Source of the DNA: Candidatus Obscuribacterales bacterium
GTDB lineage: Bacteria; Cyanobacteriota; Vampirovibrionia; Obscuribacterales; Obscuribacteraceae
Direction of reading: 5' to 3'
Assembly (NCBI GenBank): GCA_020634035.1
Contig: JACKCM010000005.1
Location: forward strand, 186,001-250,000
DNA length: 64,000 bases
Of this stretch, positions 44,331-51,517 are shown in pieces. Both the position numbers and the translations under genes were made by a program. The notes beneath the pieces are model-generated. The model saw nothing but the letters and a program-made list of their open reading frames with translations, had not been told where the DNA came from and did not search any database. Numbering within the stretch: position 1 is the stretch's first letter; each line of letters opens with the position of its first letter.

Positions 44331-44364
44331 ACAAAAACACCACCCAGCAAAACTGCGGTGGTGT
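44331..44364 (-). terminator. Rho-independent terminator of RNA copy B
   Basis: A perfect 8-bp stem ACACCACC (44337-44344) with GGTGGTGT (44357-44364) and an inner CAG/CTG. On the minus strand TTTTGT follows. The L,D-transpeptidase start lies only 6 bases beyond. Confidence 0.88.
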
Positions 44365-44586
44365 TAACTGCTACTGTCTGTCAGCCTCTTACGTGTAGGC
44401 TCAGTATTTCAACAATCGACTTTCAGAAGGTCTCTTGATGCGGGCTCATCTTGCTATCGTTTCCGGCTGGCGCCAGCCTGATGTTTCTACAAAGGCCCCT
44501 CGGCTCAACGCGCTCATCTTTTATCGTGGGCGCTCACCGCTTTCGTTTATTAGTCTACCGTAATCGCCTGATATGAAAAGTACCCC
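44331..44586 (-). ncRNA. Structured RNA family of this window, copy B
   Basis: About 256 nt on the minus strand from GGGGTA at 44586 to the T run near 44331. The hairpins of copy A recur with different paired bases: GCGC/GCGC (44510-44513, 44530-44533) where A and C have GTGC/GCAC; GGCT/AGCC (44465-44468, 44475-44478) around GGCGCC; and AGCCT/AGGCT (44383-44387, 44397-44401) inside unchanged TACTG/CAGTA (44372-44376, 44402-44406). It fills the space between the TonB-like gene and the L,D-transpeptidase gene, all read in the same direction. I do not recognise the RNA. Confidence 0.86.
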
Positions 44587-44593
44587 GGAGAAC

Positions 44594-44621
44594 ATTTAAT
44601 AAATATCGAAGAGGTAGTCAA
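44594..44621 (-). promoter_or_regulatory. Promoter of RNA copy B
   Basis: On the minus strand, -35 TTGACT (44616-44621), a 16-base spacer and -10 TTAAAT (44594-44599). The GGGGTA start follows exactly 7 bases later. Confidence 0.82.
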
Positions 44622-44662
44622 AGCATAGATGACACAGGTCTTTTGCTTACTCGTAAGCTTGG

Positions 44663-44735
44663 CAAGAGCTTGAACCAGCTTCTTTCAATAGCCTGGCACT
44701 GTTGCATATGCAGGATATATGCCATTCTGTAGATA
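44663..44735 (-). promoter_or_regulatory. Conserved upstream elements of RNA copy B
   Basis: CAAGAGCTTG (44663-44672), followed by AACCA, lies 41 bases upstream of the -35. A second block at 44704-44735 (GCATATGC, ATATATGCC, TTCTGTAGA, AACCG) is shared nearly word for word with copy C at 46911-46943. Confidence 0.68.
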
Positions 44736-44778
44736 ACCGCCATCGCAGGCAGTGCCGGGTGAATTTTAGCGGTGTCGG

Positions 44779-46416
44779 CTAGAACCTTCTTGCCCCGCCG
44801 CCCTGGAAGACGTTGTAGTCGAAGGTGAAAGATACATCCACCGAAGCTGGAGCGCCCTGGGGCAGATTGGCGAAGGGCGCGGCTCGACGAACAGCGGTGA
44901 GGGCTGCCTGGTCGGCGATGGCAGAGCCAGAGGATTGCTCCAGGCGCAGGTTTGCCAGGGCGCCGTTGTCGGCGATGCTGAATATTACCTTCACCCGTTT
45001 CGATCTGTCCTCTTTGGGTGGGAACCAGTTGCGTTTGATTCGTCTTTGCAAGTCGGCCATATAGCGGCTGAAGTCGACTTCCCTCTCTGATTTTATCCCG
45101 GGGGTTTCCGATATTGGTCCATCAGTGGGATTGCCACCGTTACCTTCTTTGGCTCTTGCCGGGCTGCCCACATTGGGATTTATGCTGATCAGGTCTTTCA
45201 TGCCGTTACCAGATTGATGCTTGTTACTGGGGGCGGCATCCGGACCGGGCACTTTTGAATTAGAACCTGAATCTGATTTCGATTTGCCCGGACGTTCCAC
45301 CGGGGTATGACCTGTGCCCCGGGGACCACCGGTGGATCTCGCCGTTTCCATACTGGACAAAGGTATCATCGAAGGTGTAGCAGTTTTATCGGCACTCTTT
45401 GAAGCACCACCGCTGGTTACCCGGGGCAGAGCGGGGCCGTTGGTGTTGCCGAGCTGTAACGGAATCGCGTTTGGCTGGGGCGCCATGGCGATTCTCTGGG
45501 GAGAGGTGATTGGCACAGGCATAGTTCTGCCTGCCGGGCTAGCCGTCCTGTTTACCGGCATCTGCGAAAGACTGGGCATGGCGGTATTGCTTAAAGGCTT
45601 TGCGTTATTCGGCTGGGGCAGAGGCATCGGAGTCGATCTAGCCCGATTCACCGAGGATGGTGCCACCGGTCTTGGCATTATATTTTCTCTATGTGCCTGA
45701 GCAGGAGCCGGAGGCTTTGATTCAGCCCGAGGCTTAGTCTCAGTCCGCGGCTGCTGGACTGTTCTTGGTCTTTGCGGACTGGCGGTATTACTGGTACTGC
45801 TGGTACTACTGGTAGATCCCGGAGCACCAGGTCTGAATCTGTCTCGGCTTCGTTTTGCCTCAGAATTGTTTATGGACTTTTTAGTAGTCTCTATGTTCTT
45901 CTCAGTTTTTTCTTGAGGAGAGAGAAACTCGATATCGGTTACTTGAACTTTTGGCGGTGGCGGCAAAATAAAGAAAAAGGCCAGTATCAAAAACGATACC
46001 ATCAAAGAGATGTGAAACAGATAAGAGGCGCTATTGGCTTCTGCTATCTCTATGACCGTATCTTTGTAGATGGCGCTTCTCATCCTGCCCTTTGCCTGGT
46101 CATGGGCGTCTCGGACGGTATAGGTGAGGAAGGCGAGGAAAAGAAAGAGGAGCATCAGCACCGAAGGGCTATGGATAGATAGCTCCGAGAATGTGTGGAT
46201 CAGATCCTGATTTGGAAGAACACCGTATTCTTTGCCGAAGTTCGAGATCAGGTCGGTTATCTGTTTACCCAGGCAGAGAATAGAGAAGATAAACAGATTG
46301 GTTGTGCCGACGATAAAGAAGAGCACTCCTTTTCGCGGTTGCAGATTGTAGACCTGACCGAGCCCCGGAATGACCGAAAGGGTGGCTGCGGTCCTCGGGT
46401 TGTTTCTTCCTTCCAT
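44779..46416 (-). CDS. TonB-family protein with N-terminal membrane domain
   Basis: A 545-residue protein. Residues 1-150 contain about four hydrophobic helices and an opening like TM2-type proteins (LSVIPGLGQVYNLQPRKGVLFFIVG). Residues 175-430 form a long Pro/Ser/Thr/Asn-rich spacer that could cross the periplasm. The last 90 residues are a TonB C-terminal domain (YMADLQRRIKRNWFPPKEDRSKRVKVIFSIADNGALANLRLEQSSGS...FTFDYN). TonB proteins pass proton-motive energy to outer-membrane receptors, but several membrane helices at the N-terminus are unusual, and no ExbB/ExbD genes are nearby. RNA copies B and C flank it on both sides. Confidence 0.88.
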   Translation of the reverse strand: MEGRNNPRTAATLSVIPGLGQVYNLQPRKGVLFFIVGTTNLFIFSILCLGKQITDLISNFGKEYGVLPNQDLIHTFSELSIHSPSVLMLLFLFLAFLTYTVRDAHDQAKGRMRSAIYKDTVIEIAEANSASYLFHISLMVSFLILAFFFILPPPPKVQVTDIEFLSPQEKTEKNIETTKKSINNSEAKRSRDRFRPGAPGSTSSTSSTSNTASPQRPRTVQQPRTETKPRAESKPPAPAQAHRENIMPRPVAPSSVNRARSTPMPLPQPNNAKPLSNTAMPSLSQMPVNRTASPAGRTMPVPITSPQRIAMAPQPNAIPLQLGNTNGPALPRVTSGGASKSADKTATPSMIPLSSMETARSTGGPRGTGHTPVERPGKSKSDSGSNSKVPGPDAAPSNKHQSGNGMKDLISINPNVGSPARAKEGNGGNPTDGPISETPGIKSEREVDFSRYMADLQRRIKRNWFPPKEDRSKRVKVIFSIADNGALANLRLEQSSGSAIADQAALTAVRRAAPFANLPQGAPASVDVSFTFDYNVFQGGGARRF

Positions 46417-46539
46417 GGGTTTTTCTTATCCCCGCACTAACGCTAAACTGGACTTTTATCCAGTCTAAGACGGCATTAGTGCCGGAGCACCGGCAAAACT
46501 GCGGTTAATAGATCAGTGTAAATCCTGGAAAATAGCGCA

Positions 46540-46576
46540 AACAAAAACACCACTCAGAATAATTCTGCAGTGGTGT
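46540..46576 (-). terminator. Rho-independent terminator of RNA copy C
   Basis: Stem ACACCACT (46547-46554) with AGTGGTGT (46569-46576) is perfect and continues into CAGAAT/ATTCTG (46555-46560, 46562-46567). TTTTGTTT follows on the minus strand. The last pair is T-A where copy B has C-G. Confidence 0.88.
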
Positions 46577-46790
46577 TGTTTGCTACTGTCTGAATGTCCT
46601 GTGATTGGACTCAGTATCTCATCAATCAACGTTCAGAGCGTGATTAGATGCGGGCTGTCGCTTGCTACTGTTTCCGGCTGGCGCCGCCTGCTGTTTCTGC
46701 AAGGCCCCTAGGCTCGTAGTGCTCAACTTGTGTGCACTCACCTTTCACACTCATTAGTGTATCCGAATTTCCTGGAATGAAAACTACCCC
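46540..46790 (-). ncRNA. Structured RNA family of this window, copy C
   Basis: About 250 nt on the minus strand from GGGGTA at 46790 to the T run near 46540. Hairpins: AGTGC/GCACT (46718-46722, 46734-46738), GGC/GCC around GGCGCC (46676-46678, 46686-46688), CATC/GATG with AATCA/TGATT around the conserved loop TCTGAA, and GTCC/GGAC (46596-46599, 46607-46610) inside TACTG/CAGTA (46584-46588, 46612-46616). Unpaired blocks GGTGAGTGC, CCTTGCAGAAAC and CGGAAAC are shared with the other copies. It lies between the DacB gene and the TonB-like gene on the same strand. I do not recognise the RNA. Confidence 0.87.
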
Positions 46791-46797
46791 AAAGGAC

Positions 46798-46826
46798 ATT
46801 TAATAAATATCTCTAAGGGTAGTCAA
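46798..46826 (-). promoter_or_regulatory. Promoter of RNA copy C
   Basis: On the minus strand, -35 TTGACT (46821-46826), a 17-base spacer and -10 TTAAAT (46798-46803). The GGGGTA start follows exactly 7 bases later. Confidence 0.84.
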
Positions 46827-46868
46827 AGGGTCGCTGTTTATGCCATTCTCGTTGTGAAATTGGATTAA

Positions 46869-46943
46869 CAAGAGCTTGAACCATTTGCATCGCTTTTATA
46901 AATACGATCGCATATGTACTGTATATGCCTTTCTGTAGAAAAC
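46869..46943 (-). promoter_or_regulatory. Conserved upstream elements of RNA copy C
   Basis: CAAGAGCTTG (46869-46878), followed by AACCA, lies 42 bases upstream of the -35, the same spacing as in copy A. A far block at 46911-46943 (CATATG, TATATGCC, TTCTGTAG, AACCG) matches copy B. Confidence 0.68.
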
Positions 46944-46986
46944 CGTGCAAAGTCAGGCCCTTCTTAGATTAGCTATTGGCGTGGCG

Positions 46987-48654
46987 CTATCTTTTATGGC
47001 TTTTCTTAGATCTGGATCTGGTCTTGGTTTTAGTTCTGGCAGTGGATCTTCTTGCTGAAGCCGCCTTCTTAGCAGGTGCGGCTCGAAGTGCTGCAGTATC
47101 CACCAGGACATTAGTCTCTTCGTTTTCGGTGACGGCGCTATCCTGGGGTGAAGCGACCGGATCAGGAGCTAGCTCTACTCCGATGTTCTTGATTACCCTG
47201 AGCTGATTGATCAGGCTGGACATGGCGATACTCAGGTTCCTTATAGAAGGGGTATGTCCATTGACCATTATCGTAAGAGCGAGACGCTGGTTGCCTGAGG
47301 TTGTCAGAATGCCCGATATAGACCTGATACCGTCCATGGTTCCGGTCTTGAATTTGTAAGAGCCTCTGCCTTTGTCCGATTCGTCGTTGACTCTGAGCAG
47401 GTCTAGATAAGGCACCAGATCGGGGTCGGCTGCCATGTGCTTCATGACCAGATTGAGAGAATGGGGGCTGACGCCGTTCTTGCGGCAGAGACCGCAGCCG
47501 TCATAGAGAATGATTTCCTGGGCTGGGATGTCGACGCTGCGCATCCAGTTGTTGAGGGCGAGGATGCCATAGTCTTCAAGTGTGCTAGAGCCGTTCTCGC
47601 CGCCGCCTGCTATGTTCTTCTCTTCCAGATAGCGGGCGCCCAGGGTTCTCAAGATCTGCTGGGCGTAGAGATTGTCTGATTTATTCAGGGTGCGCTTGAG
47701 AATCAGACTGAGGGGCTGGGAGCTGTGGCTGGCAAGGGGAGTGACGGAGCCGCCGTTCACCGGTGCTGCGGTGCCGCCGAATTTGAAGCCTCTTTTTTCG
47801 AGTAAGTCTTGAAGAAGTGCACGGTTGAAGTCATCGGGATTGGAGACCGCCAGGGTGACTGACTTTGGTGTCTCAGGGTGATTGCTCTGATAGATGAACT
47901 GGCGCCGGTGCACCGGATCTAAATAAACCCAGCCCGGACCGCCCTTGGCAGCGAGCAGATATTCGAAGAGTTTGCCGTCATAGGATTTTGCCACCAGGGT
48001 CTTATAGCCAGGTACTAGATTGCCGGTATAGGTGATGTTGCGGTCTACCACCAGATTCGATGATACCGGCATCCAGTGACGACCCCAGTCTTCTACCAGC
48101 CAGGAGGGATGGAAGCCCATACCCTTGACTGCGGGACCTTTTAATATGAGGGTGCCGGTGATGTTTTTAGGACCCTGCTTAGCCGCTTGATTGGCTAGAT
48201 TTATCAGGTCGGCTCTGCCCATCGTCGGATCTTGAGAGGCGCTCAAGACCAGATTGCCTTCCAGGACATCACCTCTTATGGTGCCTTCGGCGGTGAGATT
48301 GGTTTTGTATTGATAAGAGCCCTTCAGAGTTTCGAAGGCTGCCGCACAGGTGATGGCTTTCACTGTTGAAGCCGGGGTGAAGCGACGATGACCATTATAA
48401 GAATAGATGACCTTGCCCGTTTTGACCTCGAGCAGCTCGAGGGCCGGAGTGGAATGTTTTAAGGTCGGAATGCGCAGCCAGTTGGAGAATATCTTGGCCA
48501 GCTCCATGCGGACGATGCTGCTTTTGGCCTGGGTGGCGCCGCCGTTATCTGTCGGGGCATCGGCAGCTGAGGCTTCTTTGGCTTGCATGGCCGGCATGGT
48601 CAGGGAAGCGAGCAGCATGAACACAGCCAGGTTTTTTAGAGGATTTTTCTTCAA
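46987..48654 (-). CDS. dacB: D-alanyl-D-alanine carboxypeptidase/endopeptidase (PBP4-like, peptidase S13)
   Basis: A 555-residue penicillin-binding protein starting at TTG, the only start giving a full signal peptide (LAVFMLLASLTMPAMQAKEASA). All three S13 motifs are visible: STVK with Ser96 and Lys99, SDN (NKSDNLYAQQILRTLG) and KTG (FKTGTMDGIRSISG). The large insert between the first two motifs typical of PBP4 is present. The last 50 residues are a Lys/Arg/Ser/Thr tail (KTKTRSRSKKSHKR), which may bind acidic polymers or nucleic acid. It trims or cuts peptidoglycan in the periplasm. RNA copy C starts about 200 bases downstream on the same strand. Confidence 0.93.
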   Translation of the reverse strand: MKKNPLKNLAVFMLLASLTMPAMQAKEASAADAPTDNGGATQAKSSIVRMELAKIFSNWLRIPTLKHSTPALELLEVKTGKVIYSYNGHRRFTPASTVKAITCAAAFETLKGSYQYKTNLTAEGTIRGDVLEGNLVLSASQDPTMGRADLINLANQAAKQGPKNITGTLILKGPAVKGMGFHPSWLVEDWGRHWMPVSSNLVVDRNITYTGNLVPGYKTLVAKSYDGKLFEYLLAAKGGPGWVYLDPVHRRQFIYQSNHPETPKSVTLAVSNPDDFNRALLQDLLEKRGFKFGGTAAPVNGGSVTPLASHSSQPLSLILKRTLNKSDNLYAQQILRTLGARYLEEKNIAGGGENGSSTLEDYGILALNNWMRSVDIPAQEIILYDGCGLCRKNGVSPHSLNLVMKHMAADPDLVPYLDLLRVNDESDKGRGSYKFKTGTMDGIRSISGILTTSGNQRLALTIMVNGHTPSIRNLSIAMSSLINQLRVIKNIGVELAPDPVASPQDSAVTENEETNVLVDTAALRAAPAKKAASARRSTARTKTKTRSRSKKSHKR

Positions 48655-48700
48655 TGGAATAAGGAGCTAAAGCGACTTCTACATGGACAATTTTAACTTT

Positions 48701-49183
48701 TTAGGGAAGAGAAATGCTGCCTTCACCGAAAACCGCTTTTTTCAAAGCCGGGTGAAGCTTTTCTTTCATCGCTTTTCCGGACAGGGAGGTCAGCACCTTT
48801 CTCTGCCGGTCGGTAATAACATAGGCAGGCAGCTTTTTTATGCCGAACTCTTTTTGAAAGCGCAGGCTCAGTTCCGAGCTTTCGTCCAGTTCATAGCGGG
48901 CGACATAAGTAGAAAAAATTCCAAAAACCCGGTCCGCTTCTTTTTTGAGGGCACCATCCCCGGTTCCAAAGAACTCATAGACCTGGACCGTGGGACTGTG
49001 CTGAATATGTTGAATCCTAGAGCCTGCCGAATTTTGATTGAAGCTTGAAGCGCTGCTTTTCTGATTTACCACTCCGGTTACCAGTGAGAAGGCATAGCCT
49101 AGTAAGCCGACTAAAATTATGGCGAAGACCGAAAGCAGGGTAATTACGACAACATTGCCGTTTTTCTTTTTTGAATCAGTCAT
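48701..49183 (-). CDS. Membrane-anchored thioredoxin-fold protein without CxxC
   Basis: A 160-residue protein with a short basic N-terminus and one membrane helix (residues 11-36, VVVITLLSVFAIILVGLLGYAFSLV). The outside part (about 60-160) has a thioredoxin-like order: VQVYEFFGTGDGALKKEADRV, RYELDESSELSLRFQKEFGIKKLPAYVITDRQRKVLTSLSG. The conserved cis-Pro (LPAY) is kept, but the active-site cysteines are replaced by GTGDGAL, so redox activity is not expected. It may be a binding or chaperone variant. It lies 46 bases upstream of the DacB gene on the same strand. Confidence 0.72.
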   Translation of the reverse strand: MTDSKKKNGNVVVITLLSVFAIILVGLLGYAFSLVTGVVNQKSSASSFNQNSAGSRIQHIQHSPTVQVYEFFGTGDGALKKEADRVFGIFSTYVARYELDESSELSLRFQKEFGIKKLPAYVITDRQRKVLTSLSGKAMKEKLHPALKKAVFGEGSISLP

Positions 49184-49206
49184 CTTAAATAAGCTATCAG
49201 AAAATC

Positions 49207-49236
49207 TTGACTAGTGCATACAAATGTATGTATAAT
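49207..49236 (+). promoter_or_regulatory. Strong plus-strand promoter with an operator-like palindrome in its spacer
   Basis: TTGACT (49207-49212), an 18-base spacer and a perfect TATAAT (49231-49236). The spacer holds the palindrome CATACA-AA-TGTATG at 49217-49230, placed where a bound repressor would block polymerase. It faces a 250-base region with strong dyads and no plus-strand gene. Confidence 0.72.
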
Positions 49237-49242
49237 TGAGAT

Positions 49243-49488
49243 ACAGGATTCCATAATAAGGCAGGTCCCCTCTAGATCGGTTCGATGCAATATCGAACTT
49301 GCAACTGTCTCTGGCCGAGCCGATTACCCCTGTGCGCGAGTGTAGCCCGGGGCCCTCGCGTCGACACAGGTGTGGTCGTGCGCTCTTTCGGTGACAGGTA
49401 CCGGCGCAGGTAGTTTTTCATCAGGTGATCCCAGGGTGATAGATGAATAAGCACCTGTTTCTGATCCCGACCTAGAACCAGATTCGAA
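49243..49488 (+). other. Possible structured RNA downstream of the promoter at 49207
   Basis: On the plus strand, after the promoter, lie a hairpin GTTCGAT/ATCGAAC (49280-49286, 49292-49298), a long stem CCTGTG-CGCGAG pairing with CTCGCG and CACAGG around a four-base bulge (49329-49340, 49355-49370), and CAGGTG/CACCTG (49422-49427, 49452-49457). Composition differs from neighbouring genes. No strong terminator is seen, and I match it to no known RNA. A competing reading is the minus-strand frame listed separately. Confidence 0.4.
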
Positions 49489-49496
49489 TCAACCAT
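49272..49496 (-). CDS. Doubtful 74-codon reading frame coupled to the thioesterase gene
   Basis: A frame whose ATG lies inside the last codons of the thioesterase gene (TATGGTTGA), as in coupled genes. The first 45 residues look protein-like (VLIHLSPWDHLMKNYLRRYLSPKE), but the rest is Arg/Gln-rich with codon choice unlike neighbours, and the DNA is dominated by dyads. I give more weight to an RNA or regulatory reading of this stretch. Confidence 0.25.
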   Translation of the reverse strand: MVDSNLVLGRDQKQVLIHLSPWDHLMKNYLRRYLSPKERTTTPVSTRGPRATLAHRGNRLGQRQLQVRYCIEPI

Positions 49497-49917
49497 AGAG
49501 TTCTTTCTCTTTTTCTATGATCAATTTCGGCATCCGTACCGGTTTCATCGTCTCTTTCCCTATGAACAGTCCGGTGAACCAGGATCTCGTCGTTATCTCC
49601 CCGTCTACCAGAAGCTCGCCTTCGAACTGAAAGGACGCCGGTCCGCGTCCGGCGATCCACATGTGCCCGCGGGGCAGGTCGAAGAGACCGACCGACTTTT
49701 TGTAGACCACTCTCGATTCAGTGATAATCGGAAGCAGACCATCGTTCATAAAGAGTTCAAGCGGGAAGAACTGATCGAAGATCTTCAGGCGCATGTCCTC
49801 GAACCATCTCAGGTAGGTAATGTTGGAGACATGCCCGGCAAAGTCTATATCATAGGTCTTTACCTTGATGTCATGGACTATTTCAAACTTTCTCACATCG
49901 GTGGTGGAAGCTGTCAT
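49489..49917 (-). CDS. 4-hydroxybenzoyl-CoA/acyl-CoA thioesterase-like hotdog protein
   Basis: A 142-residue protein with a GAGGAAGG site upstream. It has the hotdog-fold landmarks of the 4HBT/FadM group: FEIVHDIKVKTYDIDFAGHVSNITYLRWFEDMRLKIFDQFF, where the Asp of DIDFAGH is the usual catalytic residue, and a later RGHMWIAGRGPASFQFEGELLVDGEITTRSWFTGLF. It should hydrolyse acyl-CoA or acyl-carrier thioesters in the cytoplasm. It is followed on the same strand by a short region of uncertain coding and preceded by the MATE gene's end, about 95 bases away. Confidence 0.88.
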   Translation of the reverse strand: MTASTTDVRKFEIVHDIKVKTYDIDFAGHVSNITYLRWFEDMRLKIFDQFFPLELFMNDGLLPIITESRVVYKKSVGLFDLPRGHMWIAGRGPASFQFEGELLVDGEITTRSWFTGLFIGKETMKPVRMPKLIIEKEKELYG

Positions 49918-50013
49918 CGCTATTCTCTTGCCTTCCTCTGCCTTCTCTAGTCTTATTTTCTCTTCTACTCTGGGGACTCCAGAATTGAAACCAATCGAAG
50001 TTGATAGGATAGC

Positions 50014-51390
50014 TCAAACTGTTTGCAGTTGCCAATCACGAGAGTTGAATTTCTTCAGGCAAAGCAGTCCAAGAACCACCGATGTGAGAGCAAAGGCGAT
50101 CCAGCACCCCAGCGGTCCTTCGGAGATATTGCCGGTGAGGGTCCAGGCGATGGGCAGCCGAAAGAGGATGAATCCGGCGATGCTCACCCACATAGTCCAG
50201 CGAGTATAGCCCGCTCCTTGCATGGCACCAAAGAGTATTATCCAGATAGCCACAAAAGGTTGGGAGAGTCCGATCACCTGGAAGTACTGGCTGGCGTATT
50301 CCACCACCAGGGCATCTTTGCTCAGAAAGGAAGCCAGTGTTTCGGCGCCCATAAAGAGGAAGAGGGCAATCAGAGTGGTTACCCCGACTCCAATAGAAAG
50401 CACCAGCCAACCTGCTTCCTGGGCTCGGTCGTTTTTGCCGGCGCCCAGATTTTGTCCGACTATGGTGGCACAGGCGGTGGCGAGGGCATAAATCGGCATA
50501 TAGCTCAGAATCTCTTCGATGCGAAGACCTATCGCCCAGGAAGCCTGGCATTCGGTGGGATGGGGTGTGGTGGAGAAGATGAAGAAGAGGGCGAAACAGC
50601 CAAGGCTCCAGGTCAGGTCCGAGACACAGGCAGGCAGGCCTATAGCCAGAAAACGTTTGAGCCAGTCTCGGCTGAAGCCACGTTTTTGCCATCGCTTCCT
50701 GCTCAAAGCCGGTGCCAATCTAGAGGCTGACAGTTTGCTCAGGCTGAGCCAGATGCCGACGCAAGCGGAGATAAGCCAGGCTAAGGCGATGCCTTTTACG
50801 CCGAGGCCAGGGGGACCGAGACAGAAAAGTAGATCGAGGGAGACTATCAAAACGGTCATGATCACCCAGTTGATCATCGGGCTTACGGTGTCACCGCTGG
50901 CGCGCATGATGGCATGGGCGATCCAGACAACGGTGAATGGCAGCTGAGAGAATATGTCTATCTGAATATAATCCCAGGCTATGGCTTCTACGGCGGCGGT
51001 GGTTCCAAGCAGACGAAGAATAGGTCTTGCCAGAGTCAAGCCGAGCACTATCGTTACCATTCCAAACGCTACAGCGAAGGCAAGAGAATGGCGGGCTGCC
51101 TCCACGGCGTTGTCCCGATCGCCTGCGCCCCAGTAGCGACTGACCATGGCGGTGGTGCCTGCAGAAAGAGCGATGGTGATCAACAATAAGAAAAACCATA
51201 TTTGAGCACAGATGCCTATGGCCGCCTGGGTATCCGAGCCCAGTTTGCCTGCTATCCATATATCGGTGAAGCTTGCCAGGGACACCGCCGCCATCCTTAT
51301 CATAAGCGGCCAGGAAAGCTTCCATATAGCTGTGGTCAGAGGCCCTTCTGTAATCAGGCGGTCTTTTCTGAAAGTTTTTGTTGTGTTCAT
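50014..51390 (-). CDS. MATE-family efflux transporter (NorM/DinF-like)
   Basis: A 458-residue inner-membrane protein with twelve hydrophobic helices and two-fold internal similarity. It starts with IWKLSWPLMIRMAAVSLASFTDIWIAGKLGSDTQAAIG, a MATE landmark, and has WAIGLRIEEILSYMPIYALATACATIVGQNLGAGKNDRAQEAGW in the second half. MATE proteins export cationic drugs in exchange for Na+ or H+. A GAGGCGAGAG sequence precedes the ATG. An unusual hairpin with a T run on the opposite strand lies 50-100 bases upstream of the start. Confidence 0.95.
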   Translation of the reverse strand: MNTTKTFRKDRLITEGPLTTAIWKLSWPLMIRMAAVSLASFTDIWIAGKLGSDTQAAIGICAQIWFFLLLITIALSAGTTAMVSRYWGAGDRDNAVEAARHSLAFAVAFGMVTIVLGLTLARPILRLLGTTAAVEAIAWDYIQIDIFSQLPFTVVWIAHAIMRASGDTVSPMINWVIMTVLIVSLDLLFCLGPPGLGVKGIALAWLISACVGIWLSLSKLSASRLAPALSRKRWQKRGFSRDWLKRFLAIGLPACVSDLTWSLGCFALFFIFSTTPHPTECQASWAIGLRIEEILSYMPIYALATACATIVGQNLGAGKNDRAQEAGWLVLSIGVGVTTLIALFLFMGAETLASFLSKDALVVEYASQYFQVIGLSQPFVAIWIILFGAMQGAGYTRWTMWVSIAGFILFRLPIAWTLTGNISEGPLGCWIAFALTSVVLGLLCLKKFNSRDWQLQTV

Positions 51391-51439
51391 TGTTCTCTCG
51401 CCTCTTATTTAAATAAGCCCGCCACTGATCTGACGATTC

Positions 51440-51493
51440 GATGATTTGACGCGGCACCATCAATGGTGCGCAGTCGAATCATCCTCGTTTTTT
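51440..51493 (+). terminator. Plus-strand terminator-like hairpin with no upstream plus-strand gene
   Basis: GATGATT/AATCATC (51440-51446, 51477-51483), GAC/GTC and GCACCAT/ATGGTGC (51454-51460, 51463-51469) form a long stem with a 3x3 internal loop. CTCGTTTTTTAG follows on the plus strand. Only the minus-strand MATE and rubrerythrin genes are near, so it would end an antisense transcript or act in the MATE leader. Confidence 0.6.
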
Positions 51494-51517
51494 AGATCAA
51501 TCGAAGCTTCAAATAAA

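Noticed and set aside
44326..44343. An upstream ATG extending the L,D-transpeptidase by six codons
   Set aside because: It would place the start inside the terminator stem of RNA copy B; the ATG at 44325 gives a normal signal peptide.
34642..46790. The three repeats as a MITE or insertion-sequence remnant
   Set aside because: I saw no terminal inverted repeats bounding the copies and no target duplication. Promoter and terminator are fixed in place, and stems covary, which a decaying transposon would not show.
49340..49360. GGGCTACAC on the minus strand, like a short piece of 16S rRNA
   Set aside because: The match is only nine bases long, and flanking bases do not follow the 16S sequence, so I treat it as chance.
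49243..49488. tmRNA, RNase P RNA, SRP RNA or 6S RNA in the dyad-rich stretch
   Set aside because: None of the conserved cores I know (for example the RNase P GAGGAAAGTCC, or a tmRNA tag with CCA-type end) is present on either strand.
50023..50730. A 235-codon plus-strand frame opposite the MATE gene
   Set aside because: It is rich in Gly, Gln, Ser and Pro, with no ribosome site and no family features, whereas the minus strand encodes a clear MATE transporter.
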